Positions 23,157 to 31,508 of a stretch of DNA of 35,040 nt are shown here, in pieces (the stretch's first letter is position 1; the number at the start of each line of letters is the position of its first letter). Source of the stretch: Prado023 sp964418695 (GTDB taxonomy: Bacteria > Actinomycetota > Actinomycetes > S36-B12 > CAIYMF01); contig CAYQMN010000025.1 in assembly GCA_964418695.1 (NCBI GenBank), forward strand, positions 1 to 35,040. The letters run 5' to 3'. Under the pieces are notes generated by a model. The model did not search any database and was not told the origin of the DNA. It saw only the letters and a program-made list of their open reading frames with translations. Both the position numbers and the translations under genes were made by a program.

Positions 23157-23439
23157 CGAAGCATGATTGCTCGCGGGATGCCCCCGGTGCGCGTTGAACA
23201 GGCCGTCGTTATGAGGTAGTTACGCACCAATCTCGGCGGGCCTCACCGGTGAGACGGGGGAGTGGTGCGCGGGCGGTATGAGGGGGTTGTCCGGGTTCTC
23301 TGGAGGCGTTGGAGCCGCTTGGGGGACTCGGACAGGCGGCCAGCGTCGGTGTGGGCTGGGCGGGGCGTCGGTCGCGGCCGGGCGCTCCTGGGCCGGCCGG
23401 GTGCTCGGGGGCTGCTCGGGTGCTCGGGGGCCGGCTGGC

Positions 23440-24810
23440 CTACTGGGAATCGACGATCGCCTGGATCTGGGCACCCGCGTCGGTCATGGTCGACTTCGGG
23501 GAGGCGCCGTCGAGCAGGTCCAGCTCGGCCTGGTCCAGGATCGGCCAGACCTGGTCCATCACGGCCAGGTTGGGCGCGGGGTCGGAGGCGTCGGCCACCG
23601 AGCCGAAGCCGCGGACCACGGGGTTGCTGGCTGCGGCCTTCGCGTACGAGGTGGCCCAGGCCGGGGGTAGCTCGGAGGCGGCGCCGAGGTCGTCCATGGC
23701 CTGGGTGGTCATCGCGATCCGGCTGAGGAAGTCCTTGGCCGCGGCGGCGTCGCGGGCGAACGCCGAGAGCTGGTACCCCTGCGAGCTGACCAGCGACCGG
23801 CTCAGCGGCTGGCTGGTGCTGGCGAACCCGGGCACCGGCTCGACGCTGAACGGCACGCCTGCCGTGGTGGCGGCCCTGGCGGCGGCCTGCCCGGCGATCA
23901 GGTAGGCGCTGCGGCGCTCGGCGAAGGCGGTCGTGGCGTCGACCAGGGTCACGTCGGCGGCGATCGCCCCGTCGTCGGCGAGCGCGGCCAGGTTCTGGGC
24001 GGCGCGGATCGAGCCCTCCTCGCCGACGCCGACCGAGTCCGTGGTGTAGGAGCCGTCGGGGCCGAGCGGGAAGATGTAGCCCCCGCTGCCGGAGTAGAGC
24101 GGGTACCAGCTCTGGGCGTCGCCGGTCGGCCCGACCGGCAGCGCGATCGGCAGGTCGACCTTCTTGTCCTTCTTCAGGGACAGGCCCTTCTTGGCCATCG
24201 CCTCCACGTCGGCGGGGAGATCTGGGGCCAGGGTGGTGTTGCGCAGCAGCGCGACGTTCTCGGTGGTGAACGGCACGCCGTAGACCTGACCTGCGCTGGT
24301 GAACGCCTGCACCGAGACGGGGCGGAACTGGGCGGACTGGGCACCCAGGTCGACCGGCGCGATCAGGCCCAGGTCGAGCATCGCCCCGACCCACTCGCTG
24401 TTGCCGACGAACAGGTCCGGGCCCTTGCCCTGCGGGCCGAGGGTCTGCAGGTCGGTGCGGATCTGGGCGGCGGGCTTGGGCTCGACGTTCACCTGGAGGC
24501 CGGTCGCGGCCCGGAACGTGGCCCCCGCGCGGATGATCGCCGGCACGAGGGTCGGGTCGGCCCAGATGTCGACGACCTCCGGGGTGTTGCCGGCGCTCGG
24601 GGAAGCGGAGGCGGCGGGGGAGGACGCGGTGGTGGAGGGGTCGGGGGTGGGGGAGGTTCCGGAGCAGGCGGCTAGGGCCAGGGTCGCGGCCGTGAGGACG
24701 GGGAGGAGGCGGGGGATCGGGCGGGCGGGGGCCGGGCGGGGAGCGCGGGCCAGCGCGGTGGGCAGGGCGGGGTGGCGGGGGAGGCCGGGGCGCGGGGGTT
24801 GGGGGCGCAT
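23440..24810 (-). CDS. Second sugar-binding lipoprotein, MalE paralogue
   Basis: This encodes 456 residues. A long Pro/Arg-rich N-terminal extension precedes the hydrophobic stretch LLPVLTAATLALAAC (lipobox LAAC, Cys49), then a Thr/Ser/Pro/Ala linker. The binding domain parallels MalE block by block: VDIWADPTLVPAIIRAG, PDLFVGNSEWVGAMLDLGLI, VYGVPFTTENVALLRN, SWYPLYSGSGGYIFPLG and VGVGEEGSIRAAQNLAALAD. It was probably made by duplication of malE. It lies about 330 bp upstream of malE on the same strand. The ATG 24810 has GAGGAAG upstream. It may feed the same permeases with a different sugar, or be a divergent spare. Its Lys-rich insert (SLKKDKKVD) is not in MalE. Confidence 0.88.
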   Translation of the reverse strand: MRPQPPRPGLPRHPALPTALARAPRPAPARPIPRLLPVLTAATLALAACSGTSPTPDPSTTASSPAASASPSAGNTPEVVDIWADPTLVPAIIRAGATFRAATGLQVNVEPKPAAQIRTDLQTLGPQGKGPDLFVGNSEWVGAMLDLGLIAPVDLGAQSAQFRPVSVQAFTSAGQVYGVPFTTENVALLRNTTLAPDLPADVEAMAKKGLSLKKDKKVDLPIALPVGPTGDAQSWYPLYSGSGGYIFPLGPDGSYTTDSVGVGEEGSIRAAQNLAALADDGAIAADVTLVDATTAFAERRSAYLIAGQAAARAATTAGVPFSVEPVPGFASTSQPLSRSLVSSQGYQLSAFARDAAAAKDFLSRIAMTTQAMDDLGAASELPPAWATSYAKAAASNPVVRGFGSVADASDPAPNLAVMDQVWPILDQAELDLLDGASPKSTMTDAGAQIQAIVDSQ

Positions 24811-24951
24811 CAGGGCTTCCTCTCGGCGGGGCGGGTGGCGGAGGCAATCCTGCCTCGTGCTCGCGGGATAGGCCGCGGCAGGTTCGGCGGACGCCGGAGG
24901 TCTGGCTAGGCTTGCAGCCCGCTCACGGCGAGCCCCAGCGAGCCGGAGCAG

Positions 24952-25024
24952 GCCGGCGTGGCGCAATTGGCAGCGCACCTGTCTTGTAAACAGGGGGTTC
25001 CCGGTTCGAGTCCGGGCGTCGGCT
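24952..25024 (+). tRNA. tRNA-Thr (anticodon TGT)
   Basis: The 73 bases fold into a full cloverleaf. The acceptor stem is GCCGGCG with CGTCGGC (one G-U pair), the anticodon loop CTTGTAA carries TGT, and the T arm CCCGG-TTCGAGT-CCGGG is perfect. The CCA end is not encoded. The accessory region starts immediately downstream, as is common where tRNA genes serve as integration sites. Confidence 0.95.
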
Positions 25025-25084
25025 CCGTATCGTCGCAGGTCAGAGGTATGTTGGCGGCGCTCACCTGCTCCATAGGCATGCCCA

Positions 25085-25209
25085 CAGGTAGCTACAAGGT
25101 AACTACACCGGGCGCCTCCGGGGCCGAAATGTCCATGAGGCGAGGCGTTCTCCTACTCGTGGGTCACCGTATGAACGCCGCAGACGGCGCTGGACAGTTG
25201 GCGTCTGAG
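25085..25209 (+). repeat. Left imperfect direct repeat of the defence island
   Basis: About 125 bp share two blocks with 31175-31301 in the same orientation. Block one is 25085-25106 (21 of 22 identical, core GCTACAAGGTAACTAC against ACTACAAGGTAACTAC). Block two is 25164-25209 (39 of 46 identical, including GGCGCTGGACAGTTGGCG). Spacing between blocks is the same to within two bases. The pair brackets the Gabija and RES/Xre genes. Confidence 0.75.
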
Positions 25210-25588
25210 TGCCTGATCAGGTGCCCCCCACACGACATTCGGATGATCGCGATCGGCGACAGGGTCACGATCGGCAGTCTGCGAACGAAGCGGCTCGGCG
25301 ACTCTGACGAACGGTGCGCTTAGCCTCTCGAGGGCCACTGACGTCCTGGCAGCTCGGTCGTTGCATCCCCGGGTGACCCCCGCACAAGCAGCAACCGGCG
25401 CTGCGGCGGACCTCGACTGTACTGGCGGTCGCGATCGCGAGCCGGAGATGAGTGCGTCGGCGAGAAGTGTCTCTAGTGAAGGCGCGGACTGTAGGTCGAT
25501 CCCGCAGTCAATCAAGATAGGGAGCCTGACCCGGACCTGGCACATGTCTCGGACGTCTGGCGCTGCGCCCTGAGCTCGCTCATGTCGG
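25210..25588. other. Spacer without a convincing gene
   Basis: Between the left repeat and the end of gajB both strands have open frames, but none has a plausible start, composition or known motif. An open frame on the minus strand reads SLETLLADALISGS and is probably chance. No integrase, terminator or promoter could be identified with confidence. Confidence 0.5.
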
Positions 25589-27499
25589 TCAATCGAGCCG
25601 GATAGGCAAGACCCCAGCGTCGCGGAGATCCTCGTACAACTCACCGAATGGGGCGGGGCCTCCTCTTTGGTCGCACTGCGTGAAGACAAGTCGCTCGGCA
25701 GCGCGCGACACACCGACGAAGAACGTCATGGTGGACTCGATGGTGTCGCGGGCGTGGGCCCACCACTGATCGCGGTCTAGGCCGATGAAGAACACCGTGT
25801 GGTACTCAAGGCCCTTGCTTCGGTGGACCGTGAGGAGGGGCACTGCGTCTGCCTCACTGAAGGCGTCGGCGAAGGCATCCCATGAGTCGACTCGTCGGAG
25901 TACCTGGGCGACCCTGATCTTGAAGGCATCCCGGGTGACTTGGATGTCTTCGCGTCGATCGCCGAAGATGCGCTTGGAGCCTGCGGAGTCGAGGTTGACG
26001 AAGGCGGCGAGCTGATCGGTGAGTGCCTGAGCAGTCTGTTCGCTCTGGTCGGGCGCAGCGCCGGATTCGAGTGGCGTGTGGGCGAACCACCTTCGGAGCT
26101 CGCCGAGGAACGCAGCGAGGTCGTCCTCGAGTTGCGTTCCGACTTCGCGGGCGCGCGTCGGTGATGCGACACGTCCCAGAAGATCCGTGACTTCCTGCCA
26201 GGTCTGTGGCTGACCGCCGCGAGTAGCGGCGAGTCGGACGATGCCCATGAGCAAATGGACGAGGTCGTCTTTCAGCAGGTCGAGAAGGCGCAACTTGCCG
26301 ACCTCGGCGTCGTCGTTGCGCAGGTTCAGCCCGACGGCGTGGAGCGCGTCAGCGAGCGCCGGCTCCAGGTCCGCGACCTTCTGGCGGGCAATGAGGGCGA
26401 ATTCGCTCGGCTGCCGACCTGACTGTTCGATGTCGGACGCGATCCAGGCTGCGATGGCCTGCGCTTCCCGCTCGGCCGTAGCGAACGACCACACCTCGAT
26501 CGGCGACTCCCCCACCGCCGGCGCGACCTGGGACTTCTGATGCTGGGTCTGCGGATCGAGCCGCTTGGCGAACCGGTGCTGCAGGTCGACGAGCTGCTGG
26601 GTGGAGCGGAAGTTCGAGACGAGGGCAAATGGCTCCGCCGCGAAGTCGTGCTCGAACTGGCTGAACGCGTCACTGAGAGCTCCGGCCCAACCCATGATGC
26701 GCTGCTTGCTATCGCCTACGACGGTGACTGTCGCGCCGTGACCCGCGAACACCGACTTCAGGAACGAATACTGGGCGTAGGTCGTGTCCTGGAACTCGTC
26801 GATGAAGACGAAGGGGTAGGTCGCCTGCAACGCACGTTCTAGCTGCGGACTAGTGCGGATCATCAGCTCGGCAAGGCGGTTGAGCATGACGAAGTCCACG
26901 GTTGGGTTTGCGCGCCCGAGATAGGTGCGCGCCCACCACTGCTGGACGGCGTAGTCGGTGGCGGTCGTAGGCGGTGACTGATCGGAGGGGTGGGAGGGCA
27001 GCTCGGCGGCGCCGAGGACGTTCGGCAGGAACGAGGAGGCCGAGATCGAATAGACGTCGCCTTGGAGTCCGGCAGGTGCCGATGACGCGATATCGCTCAG
27101 GAACGCCTCGATTTCCATTCGGCTCGAGAACCCGATCTTGTAACTATCCTCGAATGCCCACTCCTTGGGCAGTAGTCGGGTGAAGCGGTCGACGATGGAC
27201 TTGGTGAACGCGTCGAAGGTCATCGAGGTGAAGCGGTTAGCGTGCTCGGGGTGGCGGGCTTGGACCCGGCGTCGGAGGTTGGCCGCGGCGTCGCGCTTGA
27301 AGGAGATCGCCAGGATCTGCTGCGGTGGCCGGCAGATCCCGGTCTCAAGGAGGTAGCCAGCGCGCTGGGCGAGGAATTCCGTCTTGCCGGCACCGGGCCC
27401 GGCGGTCACGGATGCGGTGCCGGCGCGTAACGCGGCCCACGCAGCCTCTTCCAGGTCGACGATGCCCTGGGGGCGCCATGAAGCCGGCTCGGTCCTCAT
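25589..27499 (-). CDS. gajB: GajB-like UvrD/PcrA-family helicase (Gabija defence)
   Basis: This encodes 636 residues of a superfamily 1A helicase. Motif I GPGAGKT is at 34-40, motif II FIDEFQDT at 232-239, motif III VGDSKQRIMGWAGA at 261-274, motif IV SNFRST at 295-300, motif V LTVHRSKGLEYHTVFF near 556-571 and motif VI VGVSRAAERL at 595-604. It is shorter than housekeeping UvrD (about 720 or more) and lacks the C-terminal UvrD Tudor-like region. Its ATG overlaps the stop of the OLD-family gene by four bases, the GajA-GajB arrangement of the two-gene Gabija system. In Gabija, GajB is thought to sense DNA ends made during infection and license GajA. Confidence 0.88.
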   Translation of the reverse strand: MRTEPASWRPQGIVDLEEAAWAALRAGTASVTAGPGAGKTEFLAQRAGYLLETGICRPPQQILAISFKRDAAANLRRRVQARHPEHANRFTSMTFDAFTKSIVDRFTRLLPKEWAFEDSYKIGFSSRMEIEAFLSDIASSAPAGLQGDVYSISASSFLPNVLGAAELPSHPSDQSPPTTATDYAVQQWWARTYLGRANPTVDFVMLNRLAELMIRTSPQLERALQATYPFVFIDEFQDTTYAQYSFLKSVFAGHGATVTVVGDSKQRIMGWAGALSDAFSQFEHDFAAEPFALVSNFRSTQQLVDLQHRFAKRLDPQTQHQKSQVAPAVGESPIEVWSFATAEREAQAIAAWIASDIEQSGRQPSEFALIARQKVADLEPALADALHAVGLNLRNDDAEVGKLRLLDLLKDDLVHLLMGIVRLAATRGGQPQTWQEVTDLLGRVASPTRAREVGTQLEDDLAAFLGELRRWFAHTPLESGAAPDQSEQTAQALTDQLAAFVNLDSAGSKRIFGDRREDIQVTRDAFKIRVAQVLRRVDSWDAFADAFSEADAVPLLTVHRSKGLEYHTVFFIGLDRDQWWAHARDTIESTMTFFVGVSRAAERLVFTQCDQRGGPAPFGELYEDLRDAGVLPIRLD

Positions 27500-29442
27500 G
27501 TCGTTGAGACCGCCTTCTCTATCCGGTCGATAAGCCGCCCAATCCGCTCGGGTGGCCTACTCAAGTCCTCCTTCGCAATGAACGAAAGCGCTCGCAGGTG
27601 CGTGCCGGGCTTGGACTGGTTGAGGAACAGGTACCGGTACCACCGCAGGTCCTCCATCGCCTCGTCCGAGTCCCAGCACTTGATGTCCGGCCGGTCCTTG
27701 GTATCTCCGAGCGCGGCATCCCGCGCATCTCCCGTCGTCCGAGGCCCGGTCCTCCCGGGCTCTAGATGGCCGGTGTAAGCGTCCCGATAGTGCCGCAGGA
27801 GAGCCATGTCGAGGTCGAGCGGGACTGAGAAGTAGATGTCCCACTGCTCGAGGTGGTCCAGCCACGCCTTGATCTGGTCGGTTGTGAGCCCGTCGATGTC
27901 GTCGGTCGAGGTGAAGTCCTTGACGCCCGCTGATCCGTCGAAGGGATTGATCCCATTCTCGATCAGACGCGTGCAGGCGTATCGGATGCGGCCTTCGCCT
28001 CCACCGAAGCGGCCCCAGTCGAAATCGAGGAGGGTGGCGTGCGGGATGCCCAGTTGATTGAGCAGCTTCCAAAAGTGGTTGGTGTGTCGGCCTCCGAGCG
28101 GGACGAATGCGACGAACGACTGGTCGATGTGTAGGTCCCGGGCGGCGGCCAACTTGGGTACGACGACCTGCTCTGAGTCGCCCTCACCCAAGACGACGAA
28201 GCGGGCGAAGTAGAGCTCGGGGTGGGCGTGGACCGCTTCGCGTAGATACGTGCCCGCGTCGGTGCTGTCAGCGGGGAGAAGGATCGGGTTTACGCGCGTC
28301 GTCCGAGTGGCCCCGTCGACCCGGAAGTGTCGGATCCTCTCCGGGTCGATCCTGGCGACGGCGCTGGCCGAGTGGCTGGAGATCACGGCCTGGGCGCGGC
28401 CTGAGCCTGTGACGTCGATCAGCTGCTGCACGACGCGCGACAGGAAGTAGGGGGAGAGGTTGTTCTCTGGCTCCTCGATCGCCAGGAGCGTCATGGTCGG
28501 GAGGGCCGTCGCCGTGATGTCGAACTTGTCGTCGTGGGTGCCGGTGGCGATCGCCCACTCGAGATCAAGGGTGGCCGCGGTCAAGGCGATGTGGAGCAGC
28601 GCCTGCTGTCCGTCGCTGAGCTCGCGGGCCGAGCGTGTTCGTCCAGTTGCCGACGGCTCGAACAGCATCTCGGCGTTGGCGACTAGGACACTCATGTCCC
28701 GACTGACGGGCTCGAAGATCGGGTTGCGTTCGGTGCTGAGGTGGTGCAGCTCCTGCCACCGTCCGGCGATCGCATCGGTGACGGTGGCGACCACTGCTTC
28801 AGCCTTGAACTTCTCCGCGAGTGTGGCCGCGCCGCTGGCAGTTTCGTCGCGGAAGACATCGGACCACAAAGCGGCGCGCCACAGCCGTCCGCGGAGAAAC
28901 GAAGTCACGTGGCGGGCACCATCCCGTGTAGCCGGCACGTAGACCATTTGGATCCGGTTGCGGTCCGATGAGCGAAGCTGCGCCCAGTGATCGCCGTACT
29001 CGTCGTCGAAGGTGAACACGACGCGGCGGGTGTCCTCGATGGTGCCCTGCACGGCTCCCTCGGCCGTCCACGTCGCGTCGAGCACGATTCGCAGCTTGAG
29101 GCTCTGGTCGTCGAAGGCGGCCATCTGTGCGAAGAACTCCGGGACGGTGGCTGCAGCATCTGCGCTGGGGTCGGCCAACTCCGGGAAGGCGAACACGGCG
29201 TCAATCCGCATCGTCCGGATGGTCGCCGGTGTGCTCTCGTTCTCGGGGACGTGGAAGTCCTCGACTCGGATCTGCCGCTGCTCGGCGACCACGCTGAAGA
29301 GCCTGAGGAGTGCTTGGCAGGCCGCCGTCTTGCCCGAAGCGTTCACCCCTATCAGCGCCGTCAGCTGCTGGTCGAAAGTGATGGTGTGGGGTTCAGGGCC
29401 GAAGCACTGGAAATTGGTCAGCGTGACCCGTTCGAGGTACAT
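27496..29442 (-). CDS. gajA: GajA-like OLD-family ATPase/TOPRIM nuclease (Gabija defence)
   Basis: This encodes 648 residues. The N-terminal ABC-type ATPase has Walker A GVNASGKTA (32-40), the signature ELSDGQQA (274-281), Walker B LLAIEEPENNLSP (319-331) and the switch SSHSAS (355-360). The C-terminal TOPRIM domain shows the catalytic Glu in LGEGDSEQ (418-425) and the acidic pair in LLDFDWGR (471-478). This is the OLD (overcoming lysogenization defect) architecture of GajA, a sequence-specific DNA nicking nuclease that assembles as a tetramer. It precedes gajB with a four-base overlap. The start ATG 29442 has only a weak ribosome-binding site. No other nuclease or methylase accompanies the pair. 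Confidence 0.88.
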   Translation of the reverse strand: MYLERVTLTNFQCFGPEPHTITFDQQLTALIGVNASGKTAACQALLRLFSVVAEQRQIRVEDFHVPENESTPATIRTMRIDAVFAFPELADPSADAAATVPEFFAQMAAFDDQSLKLRIVLDATWTAEGAVQGTIEDTRRVVFTFDDEYGDHWAQLRSSDRNRIQMVYVPATRDGARHVTSFLRGRLWRAALWSDVFRDETASGAATLAEKFKAEAVVATVTDAIAGRWQELHHLSTERNPIFEPVSRDMSVLVANAEMLFEPSATGRTRSARELSDGQQALLHIALTAATLDLEWAIATGTHDDKFDITATALPTMTLLAIEEPENNLSPYFLSRVVQQLIDVTGSGRAQAVISSHSASAVARIDPERIRHFRVDGATRTTRVNPILLPADSTDAGTYLREAVHAHPELYFARFVVLGEGDSEQVVVPKLAAARDLHIDQSFVAFVPLGGRHTNHFWKLLNQLGIPHATLLDFDWGRFGGGEGRIRYACTRLIENGINPFDGSAGVKDFTSTDDIDGLTTDQIKAWLDHLEQWDIYFSVPLDLDMALLRHYRDAYTGHLEPGRTGPRTTGDARDAALGDTKDRPDIKCWDSDEAMEDLRWYRYLFLNQSKPGTHLRALSFIAKEDLSRPPERIGRLIDRIEKAVSTT

Positions 29443-29713
29443 CGGTCTGCTCTCTGCTCGGACTCGGCACGTCTATCTGCCACGATACGAGACGTTGTCC
29501 GAGGGCCTACGAGTGTCGCCCGAAGGGCCGACGTCGGCGTGGGGCGGCGGTCGCCTGCGGCCGTTGAGCTGGCCGCGGACGACCGATCTGCTATGGCTGG
29601 ACCGACTGCCTCGCCAACAGAAATGACCGAGCGCACCGGACCGAACGAGGTCTGGTGCAGGGGCGGAAGCCGCTACAACCGCATGGCCGCCCGAGCTGAA
29701 CCGTCCTTGCGTC

Positions 29714-29765
29714 AGTTGAGCACGGATTCTAGGAGATCCGGCTGGGCAGCTGGCTATGTAGCGGG
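29714..29765 (+). repeat. Left direct repeat of the toxin-antitoxin module
   Basis: AGTTGAGCACGGATTC (29714-29729) and the following approximately 36 bases, ending near GTAGCGG, recur at 30971-31023. The first 16 bases are identical and the rest imperfect. The pair brackets the Xre and RES genes. The 29443-29854 spacer otherwise holds only a hairpin. Confidence 0.65.
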
Positions 29766-29782
29766 CCATCAGAACTGCCAGT

Positions 29783-29803
29783 GCGTGCGTGGGGCACGCA
29801 CGC
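29783..29803 (-). terminator. Terminator hairpin downstream of the RES gene
   Basis: Perfect 9-bp arms GCGTGCGTG and CACGCACGC flank a three-base GGG loop, about 52 bases past the RES stop codon, in the spacer before gajA. Confidence 0.6.
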
Positions 29804-29854
29804 GGCCGGGCGAGCCAGAGGGTGGTGTTCTTGGGCAGCGGAAGCCTGGCTCGG

Positions 29855-30358
29855 TTAGGTGATCTCTTCGGTCGAGACGCGCTCGAAGGCTGCGTCTGCT
29901 GCGAGTTCGTTGACGAAGATGACGATGTTCGCCCCGGCGATTCTGGCGCTGGGAACGATGATGGCGTCGTAGTCGAGGAAGGCAGCATGGGCGCCGATGC
30001 GCTGGCAGGCCTCGAAGTTCGGGGACTCGAGATCCGTTTGCGAGAGCCCGAGTGAGGCGAGGTCGTCGCGCTCGATCCGCAGGACCTTCTCAGCGCTGAC
30101 CTGCAGTCGGTAGACGTATCTGCGGGCCTTGGGGCGTAGGGGTTGGCTGTCGATGGCGTGCTGGCCCTCGGCGATCGCTGTTGCGCGTTCGGCGGACGTG
30201 TAGATGGCGGCCAGTCCCGGCGGGTTCCAACGGGCTCCGCGAGAGTTGGCCAGTTCGGGTGGGTGGTCGTTGAACATGTGGCGCCACACGGTGACGTTGT
30301 TCAGGGTTTCGCTTCCCAGACGCTCGATGGCATCCAGGAGGGCGGGGTCGTGGATCAT
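29855..30358 (-). CDS. RES-domain toxin (NAD+-degrading type)
   Basis: This encodes 167 residues with a RES domain. The conserved Arg lies in RGARWNPPGLAAIYTS together with the Tyr; a Glu in SAERATAIAEG and a Ser in IVPSARIAGANIV follow at family positions. RES toxins such as MbcT and Res phosphorylate or hydrolyse NAD+ and stall cells. Gene order is antitoxin first, toxin second, with a four-base gap, as in Xre-RES modules. A decayed copy of its 3' part is found at 34495-34651. Context next to Gabija suggests a role in defence or in keeping the island. Confidence 0.85.
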   Translation of the reverse strand: MIHDPALLDAIERLGSETLNNVTVWRHMFNDHPPELANSRGARWNPPGLAAIYTSAERATAIAEGQHAIDSQPLRPKARRYVYRLQVSAEKVLRIERDDLASLGLSQTDLESPNFEACQRIGAHAAFLDYDAIIVPSARIAGANIVIFVNELAADAAFERVSTEEIT

Positions 30359-30362
30359 GGGT

Positions 30363-30701
30363 TCAGACGTAGGCCCCGTCGCGGAGTTGATCGATCAGCG
30401 CGAGGACCGAGTCGGTGTCACCCTCGGCGATGAGCTCGGCTGGGCGACGCCCGGCCAGGAGCCTGTGCGGGCTGTAGAGCCAGAGCCGGGCGTCGTCGGG
30501 CTCGTAGAACTCGGCCAGCTGTGTGGCGAGCCACTCCAAGGTCAGCAGTTGGCGCAGCTTCGCCGGCTGGGGGTCGACTCGGCCCTGCTGCCAACGCGAG
30601 ACGGTCTGGGGTGTGGTGTCCAGCAGCTCGGCGATCTCACGGGAGCGGACTCCCGCATGCGTCTTGATCGAATCCAGACGGCTGGCGACTGCGTTGACCA
30701 T
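30363..30701 (-). CDS. Xre/MbcA/ParS-type antitoxin
   Basis: This encodes 112 residues. The N-terminal helix-turn-helix is seen in SREIAELLDTTPQTVSRWQQ. The C-terminal DUF2384/MbcA domain, which plugs the RES toxin active site, is seen in EFYEPDDARLWLYSPHRLL and AGRRPAELIAEGDTDSVLAL. GAGGAGGAG precedes ATG 30701 at good spacing. Such antitoxins bind their own promoter; an AT-richer patch with the palindrome GTTAAC lies near 30750-30760 upstream, but no full operator is clear. Confidence 0.87.
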   Translation of the reverse strand: MVNAVASRLDSIKTHAGVRSREIAELLDTTPQTVSRWQQGRVDPQPAKLRQLLTLEWLATQLAEFYEPDDARLWLYSPHRLLAGRRPAELIAEGDTDSVLALIDQLRDGAYV

Positions 30702-30904
30702 CTACTCCTCCTCAGAGTCAAGCATCGCCCCGCGTTCCATGCACAAGTACGTTAACACACCTATGAACATCACGGAACCCTGGTACGGCCCGTGGGCCGT
30801 CTACGGATGCCGTTCGCGAGGGCAAGGATCGACCACAAGACGGCGACCTCGCTGCCACGGCGCGCTTGTCCTCGGTCCGCGGCAACTCCGGGGCCACCCG
30901 TCTG

Positions 30905-30955
30905 GTGTAGCGGCCGTAGCCGCTACACGCCGAAGGCGTCCGCTACGGGCTACAC
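30905..30955. repeat. Cruciform-like inverted repeat
   Basis: Outer arms starting GTGTAGC (30905) and ending GCTACAC (30955) pair imperfectly. Inside them GTAGCGGC/GCCGCTAC forms a perfect 8-bp hairpin at 30907-30926. It lies in the gene-free stretch 30702-31508, where GTAGCGG recurs near 31015-31030. Function unknown. Confidence 0.55.
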
Positions 30956-30970
30956 CGCCCTCGCGCCGCA

Positions 30971-31023
30971 AGTTGAGCACGGATTCGGGGGGTCCGACGC
31001 TGCACGGATGGCGACGTAGCGGC
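30971..31023 (+). repeat. Right direct repeat of the toxin-antitoxin module
   Basis: Partner of 29714-29765: the first 16 bases are identical and both copies run on to a GTAGCGG. Distance between copies is about 1.26 kb, enclosing exactly the Xre-RES pair and its flanks. Confidence 0.65.
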
Positions 31024-31174
31024 TGTAGCGGCATTTCGGCATACCAGAGCATGTGGAGAGCGGACCGATTGGGCCCCTCGACAACGGGCTGCCGAAGCCT
31101 CAGCGGCAACTTGGCCGCGACGCCCACGAGGCGGCGAACTCCGCGTTGGAACGGGGCGGTTGGTGGCCCTCCGC

Positions 31175-31301
31175 CAGGTAACTACAAGGTAACTACCGCC
31201 GGACCGCCCGAGGGGTTGATGGGGACCGAGGAGGGACCGTTCGTCACGTTGTAAATCACCTTATGAACCGTGCGGAAGGCGCTGGACAGTTGGCGTGTGA
31301 G
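31175..31301 (+). repeat. Right imperfect direct repeat of the defence island
   Basis: Partner of 25085-25209: the block ACTACAAGGTAACTAC lies at 31181-31196 and the second block at 31256-31301. It closes a segment of about 6.09 kb. No integrase or IS is visible beside it. The rest of 30702-31508 holds no gene I can support. Confidence 0.75.
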
Positions 31302-31508
31302 CACAGGACAGGGCCTCGGTTCTCCTTGTGACCCGACAAACGACGAGCCGGGTCCGAGGAGCCCAAGTTCGGTGGGGGCGTTGTTCGAGGTCGTCGCTCA
31401 GTCGGCCGTCGCGGTCGTTGCGCGGCTCGAGCATGGGCAGAGCCGCTGGGATGGGATGACAGGCGGGGCAAGAGTCGGGCTCGGTGGGTGCTCCGGGACG
31501 ATAGGGGG

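Noticed and set aside
24958..25323. Open frame starting inside the tRNA-Thr gene
   Set aside because: Its first part is the translated tRNA sequence (SCKQGVPGSSPG is the usual tRNA read-through peptide). No independent start or domain follows.
25153..25713. 186-codon open frame on the minus strand overlapping the end of gajB
   Set aside because: It overlaps the conserved helicase C-terminus out of frame, and the rest has no motif or ribosome-binding site.
24952..31301. Prophage or integrative conjugative element
   Set aside because: No integrase, excisionase, structural, relaxase or conjugation gene is present, and the tRNA 3' end is not repeated at the right border.
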